A program made the translations under genes and the position numbers. Below are positions 15,550 through 22,845 of a DNA stretch of 60,405 nucleotides, in pieces; the stretch's first letter is position 1; each line of letters begins with the position of its first letter. The notes under the pieces were generated by a model. That model made no database searches. It saw only the letters and a list, made by a program, of their open reading frames with translations, and was not told the origin of the DNA. Source of the stretch: Candidatus Cloacimonadota bacterium (GTDB lineage Bacteria; Cloacimonadota; Cloacimonadia; Cloacimonadales; Cloacimonadaceae); assembly GCA_023228125.1 (NCBI GenBank), contig JALOBT010000012.1, positions 1-60,405 on the forward strand, written 5' to 3'.

Positions 15550-16624
15550 GGCGGATAAAGCCTGCACCCAGGACGAGATCAGCATCGTAAAAAGCTACTA
15601 CTTGCCCGGGGGTGATGGCGGAGATGGGACTGGCAAAGCGGACTTGATAGCTGCCATCGGTTAGCTTTTCCACCCGGCAGGGCTGAGGGGTCTGCGCCAG
15701 CCTGATCTTGGCGGTGCAAGTAAGGGTTTCCGTTGGCTCTGGGATAGAGATCCAATTCACATTGGTGGCAGTTAAAGTATCTTTGTACAAATCCCGCTCG
15801 GGGCCTATGATCACGCGGTTTTGCACGGTGTCCAGCGCCAACACATACTGCGCCTCGGCAAAGCCAGCCAGGCCCAGATTCTTCCTCTGGCCGATAGTGT
15901 AGTGGATCAAGCCTTTATGCCGGCCTAAAACCTTCATGTTTTGATCTACAAAATCACCTGCTTCCACCTTGTAATCTCTAAACAGCGGGCTGCTGTCAGT
16001 ACTCTCCAAAAAGTCCTGGCTTTCCTGCTTTTTGATCAGATGCTCGTAGCCCTGCGCTTTGGCAAATTCTTTGAGCTCAGACTTCTTCCTATCTCCCAAA
16101 GGGAAAAGGCAGAGGGCAAGCTGCTCTTGGCTGAGCAGACTGAGAAAATAGGACTGATCCTTGAGGGAATCTGCCGCGGCGAGAAGCTGCCAGCGCTGTG
16201 AAGGCTCGTGATAGAGCGTCCTGGCATAATGTCCGGTGGCAAACTTCTCAAACCGGAGGCCTATATCCCGCGCCTTTTGGATCAAGACGCCAAACTTGAT
16301 CTGGCTATTGCAGACTACGCAGGGATTGGGAGTTCGGCCTTGCGCATAGCTCTCGGTGAAGTATTTCAGGACTATATCGGTGAATTCCGCTTCCAGATCG
16401 ATGATATGATGCTCGATACCCAGTTTGGCGGCGGACTGGATCGCGGCTGTGAGTGCTGCGGGTTCGCTGGGGCCGTAGCAGCCCCTTTTATCGGCACTGT
16501 TTATACCGCTGGAAGGGCTCCATTTGGTCATGGTAATTCCAATCACTTCATGCCCCTGCTCTTTCAGTATCAGGGCAGACATCGCGCTGTCTATGCCTCC
16601 GCTGAGGCCCAGGGCTATCCTCAA
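15545..16624 (-). CDS. mnmA: tRNA-specific 2-thiouridylase
   Basis: A 359-residue MnmA/TrmU, which makes 2-thiouridine at tRNA wobble position 34. The PP-loop is L-G-L-S-G-G-I-D-S (6-13). Other family marks are T-P-N-P-C-V-V-C-N (98-106), T-G-H-Y-A-R, K-D-Q-S-Y-F-L-S, G-R-H-K-G and T-P-G-Q-V-V-A-F-Y-D. It is odd that the second catalytic cysteine, normally in S-x-D-I-C-F, is missing: the segment reads S-Q-D-F-L-E. Instead there are Cys49, Cys102 and Cys105. The start is TTG, overlapping the stop of the Fe-S protein gene as TTGA. The TAA stop lies in a family D repeat. Family is certain; the mechanism may be non-standard. Confidence 0.95.
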   Translation of the reverse strand: MRIALGLSGGIDSAMSALILKEQGHEVIGITMTKWSPSSGINSADKRGCYGPSEPAALTAAIQSAAKLGIEHHIIDLEAEFTDIVLKYFTESYAQGRTPNPCVVCNSQIKFGVLIQKARDIGLRFEKFATGHYARTLYHEPSQRWQLLAAADSLKDQSYFLSLLSQEQLALCLFPLGDRKKSELKEFAKAQGYEHLIKKQESQDFLESTDSSPLFRDYKVEAGDFVDQNMKVLGRHKGLIHYTIGQRKNLGLAGFAEAQYVLALDTVQNRVIIGPERDLYKDTLTATNVNWISIPEPTETLTCTAKIRLAQTPQPCRVEKLTDGSYQVRFASPISAITPGQVVAFYDADLVLGAGFIRQ

Positions 16625-17598
16625 GAGTGCACCTCAAAGAAGCTTTCCAAGCGCAGGATGGTTCTGGAATCCAGCTTTTCCGGCAATTCCCCTTCCAGAT
16701 TCAGGAAAGGCAGCTTGATGTGTTTTTTGAGCAAGAGATTATCGATCTGCAGATGGCAAAAGGCTTGCGTGTAAGCGATAATCGCCTCTATTTTCCTGAG
16801 CTGAATCTGCTCTTTGATGTCTTTGAGGCGGTCTAAGACGCTGTAAGGATAGGTATATACCAGATATTGCTCTACTATGTCCCGCTTCATGTGAGGCATG
16901 GAGAATTGCCTTTGCACTTCGTTGAAAATCACGTCTCCACCCAGCTCCGAAACGGAGTCGTAGAGATCTCTAAAGATTGGCGGCACACCCAGATAGCCTA
17001 CTCTCAAGCGAGTGGGCAGCGGCTCTGATGCTCTGGCCTGATAGAGGAATTCATCCAATTCCTTTTCGAAGCGCGTCGGATCACCCTGAAAGTCCGATGA
17101 ATTCACCAACCAGAGATGATTGTCCCTGCCGCAGACCTTGCGCTCCAGATAGGATAATCTATCCAATTCGATGAGTTTCACGCGGATCGCATCCAGCCAG
17201 GTTTTGGCCTGAAGGGTCTGTTTGCGGCTAACGCCATAGTGCTCTTCCAAGCGCGAGATCTGCTTATCCAAGGCAGAATACTCCTGTTCAGGTGGGAAGG
17301 AAAACCTATAGATGTCTATGCCTTCTTCGGCGATCATCTCCAAAAGGGAGCTGGAATTTGAGCAATCTCCCTGCACGATCCCGATCACTTCATCCAGCTC
17401 TGAGCACAAAGCGGAGGAGAAATTCCCCTTGATCCAGGAGCAGAGACTGCGCGGAAAGCCCTTGAGCTCTGCCTGATGGATGTGGCCGCTGGAATCCTGA
17501 CTGAGGAAGATATTGTTCAGATCGATGGGGATATGTCCTGCTGCATAAAGCACTTCCACCGGCAAAGAGGTGGTAAAACCGATGCGTTTAGTCTTCAC
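16621..17598 (-). CDS. 2-hydroxyacyl-CoA dehydratase-like Fe-S protein
   Basis: A 325-residue member of the 2-hydroxyacyl-CoA dehydratase (HgdB/FldC-like) superfamily. Recognisable are the opening I-G-F-T-T-S-L-P-V-E-V-L-Y-A-A-G-H-I-P and cysteines 53 (L-C-S-W-I-K-G), 65 and 79 (Q-G-D-C-S-N-S), where the superfamily binds a [4Fe-4S] cluster. There is no second subunit and no ASKHA-type activator nearby, so it is unlikely to be a fermentation dehydratase. It overlaps the ABC-F gene by 11 bases (GTG start) and mnmA by 4 bases, which ties it to translation or tRNA modification. A sulfur or electron role for MnmA is inference only. Confidence 0.8.
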   Translation of the reverse strand: MKTKRIGFTTSLPVEVLYAAGHIPIDLNNIFLSQDSSGHIHQAELKGFPRSLCSWIKGNFSSALCSELDEVIGIVQGDCSNSSSLLEMIAEEGIDIYRFSFPPEQEYSALDKQISRLEEHYGVSRKQTLQAKTWLDAIRVKLIELDRLSYLERKVCGRDNHLWLVNSSDFQGDPTRFEKELDEFLYQARASEPLPTRLRVGYLGVPPIFRDLYDSVSELGGDVIFNEVQRQFSMPHMKRDIVEQYLVYTYPYSVLDRLKDIKEQIQLRKIEAIIAYTQAFCHLQIDNLLLKKHIKLPFLNLEGELPEKLDSRTILRLESFFEVHS

Positions 17599-19501
17599 AG
17601 GCCAAGACCAGATATTCGTGTTCCAGAGTGCTGACCTGCTTGTCTATAGCCAGAAGGTGCTGCTCAATGGATTTCTCTTCTTCATTGAGCTCTCTTACCC
17701 GCGTGCTATCAGAATAAGTGGCAGATTCAGAGAGGCTTTGGTGTATTTCCTCGCGGCGTTGCTGGTTTTCGCAGCGTTCATTTGTAAGGCTTAAAATCTC
17801 TTTTTCGATCTGTTCCAAATGCCAGGGATTGATCTTACGCTTTTTCAGGCGCGGTTCAGGCTTCTCTTTTCTGGGCAATTCCGGCTCGCTGAAGGCCAGC
17901 TCTATCGCCGCTTCTGCCGCAAGATCCGGCTCCGAGATGGTCTTTAGGATGCGGCCATTAAGCAGTTGGCGGTTGAAGACCCAGAATTTATTCGACAAAG
18001 ACTTGATAAAATGGCGATCGTGAGAAACAAAGATAATCGTGCCTTCAAAGTCCTGCAGGGCCTGCAAAAGCGCATCGTGCATAGGGATATCGAGATGATT
18101 GGTGGGCTCGTCCAGGATCAAGAGATTGGGACGTTCATGGATCAAAACGCTGAGATAGAGGCGAGATTTCTCCCCTCCAGAGAGCACCGGAATCTTCTTT
18201 TCGACATCGTCTCCAATGAATCCGAAGCGCGCCAACCAACTCAGCACATAGCCTTTGGGCTCGGCCGGTACCAGATTCCACAGAGTTTGCATCACCGTGA
18301 GGCTGGGGTCCAAAGTGTTTTGATGTTGATCGTAATAACCTATCTTCAGGCTGGCTCCGGAGTAAAAATCTCCCTTAGTGATCTCATATTCACCCAGCAG
18401 TATGCGCAGGAGAGTGGATTTCCCACAGCCGTTGGGGCCGATTACGGCGATGCGATCCTGCCAATGGGCTTCGATATCCACTTTTTGGGCCAGAAGCAGA
18501 GATTCACCGATGCCAAAGCTGGCATTGTGCAAGCGGAAGACATCGTTACCACTACGGGCAGTGCTTTCCAGACGCAGCCGGAACTGCTTTTGGGCGGCCG
18601 GCGCATCCACAAGCTCCAGCTTTTCCAGCATCTTTTGCCGGGATTGGGCTTGCTTGGTTTTTTGGCTGCCGAGGTTCTTTTGGATGAAGGTAGTAGTCTC
18701 CGAGATCAGCTTCTGCTGCCGTTCAAATTGCCGTTCTTCGGCCATCACTGCGATCTGCCGCGCCTCATAGTATGAGCTGTAATTCCCCTTGGTGATGCTG
18801 AGTCTGGTATTCTCAATGGCATAGATACTGCGGGTGACTTTATCCAGGAAGACACGATCGTGAGAGACCACCAGATAAGGCTTGGTGTGCTCGCAGAGAT
18901 AATTTTCCAGCCAGCGGATCATGGCGATATCCAAGTGGTTTGTAGGCTCATCCAGGATCAAAAGATCATAAGGGCAGAGCAGCAGCCAGGCCAGGCAGAT
19001 TCTGGTCTGCTCTCCTCCGCTAAAGTCTCCGATGCGCCGGCTCCAGACCTCTTCCCCAAAACCCAGAGAGCTGAGCACGTATTTGATCTCATTCTCATGT
19101 TCAAAAGCACCGATCTCGTGCATTCTTTCCACAGTATTGTTCAGTTCTTTATGCAGGGCTTCATCTTCTTTCTTTGCCAGAGCTGCCGAAAGAGCCTCCA
19201 TTTTCTCTTTGAGATCGCGGATATCCCCTCTGGCAGATTCAATGTATTTTAGCAGACTATGCTCTGCATTTAAGCTAGGATTCTGTTCAAGATAGGCGAT
19301 TTTGCACTGTTTGGCCTGCACTACCTTACCCAATGTGGGACGCAGCACTTTCTGGATCAATTTGATCAAAGTGGTTTTGCCGCTGCCGTTAGCCCCGATG
19401 AGGCCAATGCGGCTATTGTGTTCGATCGTGCAATTGATATCTTTCAGGATATAGTGTCCGCCAAAATCAATTCCCAGATCGATGATTTGGATTAGGCTCA
19501 T
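17588..19501 (-). CDS. ABC-F family ATPase (Uup/EttA-like)
   Basis: A 637-residue protein with two ABC ATPase domains on one chain and no membrane segments. Walker A loops are G-A-N-G-S-G-K-T-T and G-P-N-G-C-G-K-S-T; signatures are F-S-G-G-E-Q-T-R and L-S-G-G-E-K-S-R, each followed by L-D-E-P-T-N-H-L-D-I. A linker rich in Lys/Gln sits between them, and the C-terminal about 100 residues form a charged coiled coil as in Uup. ABC-F proteins bind the ribosomal E site and aid translation or rescue. The downstream partners (Fe-S protein, MnmA) also point to translation. It leads the three-gene operon. The exact subfamily is uncertain. Confidence 0.93.
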   Translation of the reverse strand: MSLIQIIDLGIDFGGHYILKDINCTIEHNSRIGLIGANGSGKTTLIKLIQKVLRPTLGKVVQAKQCKIAYLEQNPSLNAEHSLLKYIESARGDIRDLKEKMEALSAALAKKEDEALHKELNNTVERMHEIGAFEHENEIKYVLSSLGFGEEVWSRRIGDFSGGEQTRICLAWLLLCPYDLLILDEPTNHLDIAMIRWLENYLCEHTKPYLVVSHDRVFLDKVTRSIYAIENTRLSITKGNYSSYYEARQIAVMAEERQFERQQKLISETTTFIQKNLGSQKTKQAQSRQKMLEKLELVDAPAAQKQFRLRLESTARSGNDVFRLHNASFGIGESLLLAQKVDIEAHWQDRIAVIGPNGCGKSTLLRILLGEYEITKGDFYSGASLKIGYYDQHQNTLDPSLTVMQTLWNLVPAEPKGYVLSWLARFGFIGDDVEKKIPVLSGGEKSRLYLSVLIHERPNLLILDEPTNHLDIPMHDALLQALQDFEGTIIFVSHDRHFIKSLSNKFWVFNRQLLNGRILKTISEPDLAAEAAIELAFSEPELPRKEKPEPRLKKRKINPWHLEQIEKEILSLTNERCENQQRREEIHQSLSESATYSDSTRVRELNEEEKSIEQHLLAIDKQVSTLEHEYLVLACED

Positions 19502-19583
19502 TCTCTCTCTTTTATTTTGTATTTAGCTTAAACAAAGTCTAAGGCAGGGCAATACTGTCAAATGGATTTTTGCCGCAGCAGCT

Positions 19584-19609
19584 AAAAAGCCGGCATAAAC
19601 CGGCTTTTT
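19584..19609 (-). terminator. Perfect 10-base-stem terminator after the redox operon
   Basis: A-A-A-A-A-G-C-C-G-G pairs with C-C-G-G-C-T-T-T-T-T around a 6-base loop. It lies 26 bases downstream of the last gene of the redox operon. The symmetrical A and T tracts mean it can act in both directions. Confidence 0.92.
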
Positions 19610-19634
19610 CATGATTTAACTACAGGTTTCAGGT

Positions 19635-20135
19635 TTATTTCAAGATACTCTGCAGATGTTTTATGTAGCTCTGAACGCCGCCCTGTTGATATCCGGTACG
19701 GCCGATTTCCTTGCCAGAGCTGTCCAGAAGCAAAATAGTAGGAAATCCCTGAATGCCAAATTGGTTTTGCAAGGTTTCGTTCTGCTTTTTAAGCTCTGCA
19801 GATTGGGTGATTTTGCTGGGGAAATCGAGCTTGAGCAGGATGAGGTTCTCTTTGGCATACTCATGAAATTCATCTTTTGAAAAGACTTCATTCACCAGTC
19901 TGATGCACCACATGCACCAGTCTGAGCCTGTGAAATTCACCAGGACGGGACGCTTCAGCTCTTTGGCTGCGTTCATAGCCAGATCCCAGTTTTCGCTCCA
20001 GGCACCAAGTTCATATTCTATAGCATCGGCGGCCATCTCATAGGAGTCTTCAGCAGATTCTGCAGAGTCCTGAGCTGGCGTGCAGCCCAATACGGCGACC
20101 ATTGATATCAGGAGTATGATCAAAATGTATTTCAC
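19635..20135 (-). CDS. Thioredoxin-like lipoprotein (thioredoxin_7/DUF255 type)
   Basis: A 166-residue exported lipoprotein. The lipobox is V-L-G-C (Cys18). The fold begins with the family-typical A-W-S-E-N-W-D-L-A, K-R-P-V-L-V-N-F-T-G, and the active site is W-C-M-W-C (73-77). The later G-F-P-T-I-L-L-L-D holds the cis-proline. It probably acts as a periplasmic or outer-membrane-anchored disulfide reductase or isomerase. The start is GTG at 20135, overlapping the OsmC stop as GTGA, so the two are coupled. It is the last gene of the four-gene redox operon and is followed by a strong terminator. Confidence 0.9.
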   Translation of the reverse strand: MKYILIILLISMVAVLGCTPAQDSAESAEDSYEMAADAIEYELGAWSENWDLAMNAAKELKRPVLVNFTGSDWCMWCIRLVNEVFSKDEFHEYAKENLILLKLDFPSKITQSAELKKQNETLQNQFGIQGFPTILLLDSSGKEIGRTGYQQGGVQSYIKHLQSILK

Positions 20136-20563
20136 TGTTTTACCTCTATGTCATTTATATAAATCTTCACTATAAGCTTTGCAGCCTGCCTCAGCATTTC
20201 GCTGGCTCCACAATACTTATCATTGGAAAGACTTACTGCTTTCACGATCTTATCCTGCGGCAAATCGTCTCCGACAAATTTGAAGCTCAGGGTGATAGTA
20301 TGAAAGATCACGGGATGCTCCGTAGTGGACTCCCCTTCCGCTTGCATTTCAAAAGAGTAATCTTCCACCTTCATCTTCTTGAGAATGGATACTACATCCA
20401 TCCCCGCACAACCGGTTAGTGACGTTAAAAGCAGAGCTTTGGGACGAGGACCGGTATCATGCCCGCCACTTTTCGGATCTGCATCTATGATCACGTGATG
20501 ACCGGTAACCAGGGAATCAAACTTGAGATCCCCGATCCATTTGGTTACTACTGTAGTTGCCAC
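20132..20563 (-). CDS. OsmC/Ohr-family peroxidase-like protein
   Basis: A 143-residue OsmC-fold protein. The two redox cysteines are in place: Cys52 in L-T-G-C-A-G-M-D-V and Cys118 in D-K-Y-C-G-A-S-E-M-L. OsmC/Ohr proteins reduce organic hydroperoxides using a dithiol reductant. The short form without an N-terminal extension resembles the YhfA-like branch, whose substrate is less clear. The GTG start comes one base after the MarR stop. It shares an operon with a glutaredoxin and a thioredoxin-like lipoprotein, which could supply reducing power (inference). Confidence 0.9.
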   Translation of the reverse strand: MATTVVTKWIGDLKFDSLVTGHHVIIDADPKSGGHDTGPRPKALLLTSLTGCAGMDVVSILKKMKVEDYSFEMQAEGESTTEHPVIFHTITLSFKFVGDDLPQDKIVKAVSLSNDKYCGASEMLRQAAKLIVKIYINDIEVKQ

Positions 20564-20564
20564 G

Positions 20565-21020
20565 CTAAATCTCTATATAGGTTTCTTTCAGGACTTCCTC
20601 ATATCGTTCCACGTACTTTTTGATAGCTTTGTAGATCTCATCGACTTCTTTTTGAGGAATTTTATCCAGCAGCATTTCCTGCTGATCCAGGATTGATTTC
20701 TGGCTGTTTTCAGCGAGTTTCTTACCTTTTTCGGTAATGATGGCGAACCAGCAACGACGGTCTTCCTCGCTGGGTTTACGGGTGACAAGTTTCTTATTTA
20801 CCAGGTTGTCCATGATGCGGGTTACCCGGCTGTGAGAGACATTGAGCACCTTGGCCAGCTCGTTCATATTTGCCGGAACCTTGGTCTCATATAGATGATT
20901 CAGCAAGAGGCACTCCATGCGTCCGGCCTGCAGGCAGGCTTTTTGCGCATAATCGATGTCGCTTAACACCACTTGTAAGCGGGTGATGAGTTCGTTGAAC
21001 TTTTCTGCATAGTTTTTCAT
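20565..21020 (-). CDS. MarR-family transcriptional regulator
   Basis: A 151-residue winged-helix regulator. The DNA-binding part reads M-N-E-L-A-K-V-L-N-V-S-H-S-R-V-T-R-I-M-D-N-L, followed by the wing with R-K-P-S-E-E-D-R-R (the typical D-x-R). Cys29 and Cys37 lie in the N-terminal dimer helix, where OhrR-type peroxide sensors keep their reactive Cys, so redox sensing is possible. It is cotranscribed with OsmC, which fits the ohr/ohrR theme, and probably represses its own operon. G-G-A-G precedes the ATG. Confidence 0.92.
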   Translation of the reverse strand: MKNYAEKFNELITRLQVVLSDIDYAQKACLQAGRMECLLLNHLYETKVPANMNELAKVLNVSHSRVTRIMDNLVNKKLVTRKPSEEDRRCWFAIITEKGKKLAENSQKSILDQQEMLLDKIPQKEVDEIYKAIKKYVERYEEVLKETYIEI

Positions 21021-21044
21021 TTTTGTTTCTCCTATTCTTTATGT

Positions 21045-21287
21045 TTACTTTTTGATCTCTAAGAGCCGGTCGAGCTTTGCCCGATCGAAACCAACTACTG
21101 GTTGGTTATTAATCCAAGTCTGCGGAACTCCTTCCTGACCCGTTTTGCGGATCATATCTGCACGAGCAGCAGAATCTTTAGACACGTCTATTTCTTTATA
21201 TGTAAGTCCATTGGACTTTAGGTATTCTTTTATCTTTTTACACCATGAACAACTGGGTGTGCTAAAAACTACTATCTTGGGTTTCAT
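21045..21287 (-). CDS. Glutaredoxin-like protein
   Basis: An 80-residue glutaredoxin (NrdH/YruB-like). The active site is P-S-C-S-W-C (Cys13 and Cys16). Other marks are the cis-proline region G-V-P-Q-T-W-I-N and the glycine pair region V-V-G-F-D. I start at ATG 21287, not at the upstream codon 21335, because A-A-G-G-A-G sits directly before it and the fold begins at residue 3. It is the first gene of the redox operon. A cytoplasmic thiol-disulfide role with peroxiredoxin or OsmC-like partners is likely. Confidence 0.93.
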   Translation of the reverse strand: MKPKIVVFSTPSCSWCKKIKEYLKSNGLTYKEIDVSKDSAARADMIRKTGQEGVPQTWINNQPVVGFDRAKLDRLLEIKK

Positions 21288-21872
21288 CACATGACTCCTT
21301 AAATCATATAATAGAGCAATTATTCTCAGAAGCAAAATTTATTTATCTTTCTCAGGCTATCGTCAATTGGATTATCCTGTTTGTTAGACTAAGAATTATT
21401 CTGTTTATGAAAGCCCCAGATCGTTTACTATTGTGAAATCAGTTCGCTGTCAAGGACTTATCTTTAGTGGGCATTTTCCCCTCTATCATCATAAGCAAAT
21501 TTCGTTTCCTTTGCTCTGTCCAGTGACTTCAAGTGTTCTCTCCGCATAGCTTATGGTAAAGAAGACGTGAATATAGGAGGTTTTTTCCCTGCTATCTTCA
21601 GGTCATCTTTACTACAACCAAGGTGGTAAGGCTGTCTTGCAGAAGTATCTCAGAGCCTAAAAGACGATCACTCTGTAGCTGGAGCCGAAAGTTTGGAATC
21701 TTTTGAGCTTAGATAGATAGCACAAAGCAAATATAGTTAAATGTTTAACACCCATAAAACTACGAGTTGAAATTTACACTATCATGTGAGTCTTTATACA
21801 ACCAGGCTCTAAACATTAAATACTTAACTAACATTTCTCACTTGCGCAAGCTTCTATCTGGCAACAGGATAG

Positions 21873-22145
21873 TTAGAGATAGAACTTAACAGGAATATCT
21901 CGTATCTTATTGGGGTAATTCAAAATACACATAATGACAACAGGAGATATCACAATGACATATCAAAGAATAGCCCAAATCAGTTAAATAAAATCTTCCG
22001 CTGGGAGGAAAGTAGCGCCCTTTCTCTCTACAATCGTTTCATCTTTGAAGAATACGCAAGGGTTTATTGGGTTATGCCTTGGGAGACTGGCAGATGTATA
22101 AATGCAGAGGAATGGCATCCTGTGGCTACTTACCGGAGCTTGCCA
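21873..22145 (+). pseudogene. Possible ORF remnant without start codon
   Basis: 91 sense codons are open between two TAG codons. The second half looks protein-like (R-W-E-E-S-S-A-L-S-L-Y-N-R-F-I-F-E-E-Y), with several Trp and an E-E-W-H-P. There is no early ATG/GTG/TTG, and I recognise no family. Its end runs into the 22131-22156 hairpin. It could be chance. Confidence 0.2.
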
Positions 22146-22156
22146 TAGCTCCGGTA
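22131..22156. repeat. Perfect 9-base-stem hairpin
   Basis: T-A-C-C-G-G-A-G-C pairs with G-C-T-C-C-G-G-T-A around an 8-base loop. No T tract follows on either strand, so it is unlikely to be an ordinary terminator. It lies 70 bases from repeat family A, copy 2. Confidence 0.6.
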
Positions 22157-22225
22157 CTATCGATTGGCAGATAGTTTACCTTTGAAGCTAATGTGGTTTG
22201 TTACCCATACCTAAAGTATTCATCT

Positions 22226-22404
22226 TGTGGATAAACCAGCATTCCTGGGCGCTTCCTTCTCATTCTGGGAACTTGATCACACCTTCATCTACCCTTAATC
22301 AAGCGTTAATTATTAACGCTTGATTAAGGGTAGATAAAGACATGATCGAGGCCTTGGAGAGAGGGAGAAAGGTTCAAATACAAATAGGATTTTGCTATCT
22401 AATA
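22226..22404. repeat. Repeat family A, copy 2 (inverted relative to copy 1)
   Basis: The central palindrome around base 22311 shares its core with copy 1; the arms here have four mismatches in the outer part. Both flanks match the flanks of copy 1 read in reverse, ending at T-G-T-G-G-A-T-A-A-A-C-C-A-G-C on one side and A-T-C-T-A-A-T on the other. These shared limits define an element of about 178 bases. Confidence 0.88.
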
Positions 22405-22845
22405 TAGCGTCCTTCGGGGCTCGGGCAGATTGCGTTACGCCAATTCTATCTGAATCCACCTGAAATGGATTTCGCAACCGGGAATGAAACGCCCCCATCG
22501 TGCTTAAGTTTGCCTAAGGTTTCATTTATTTACCAAGCCTGCGGCATTCTGCTTCTTCAAGTATCCTGACCACAAGAGGCTTTAAGCTGTCATCAGCAGC
22601 AATTTGGCTCTTTCAGAGCTAAAGACTTCCAATACTAAAGAAATATAAAATGCTCAATCTATGAAACAGATTGCGTGAATTGATAGTCTTCAGTACAAGG
22701 CGTTTATCAATAACTTAGGTGTGAGAAACGTTAGTACTTAAGGCAGGGATGAGACAAAGGCCAGCTCAAAGGCGCAAATAAAAATCACTTGCCACAAACG
22801 CCCGATCCTGCAAAGTGTCTCAACTAAGCTGATAAGGAGAGGACG

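Larger units (their letters stand above)
21288..22845. other. 1.5 kb AT-rich stretch without a convincing gene
   Basis: No complete gene is visible. The region is clearly AT-richer than its neighbours. It holds the promoter regions of the redox operon and of radA, a start-less open frame at 21873-22145, a short hairpin at 22131-22156 and the second copy of repeat family A. A ten-codon ORF with a good ribosome site begins at about 21956 and may be a leader or chance. This looks like decayed accessory DNA. Confidence 0.6.

Noticed and set aside
21956..21988. Ten-codon ORF with a good ribosome site, as a possible leader peptide
   Set aside because: No gene or attenuator follows within reach; too short to support.
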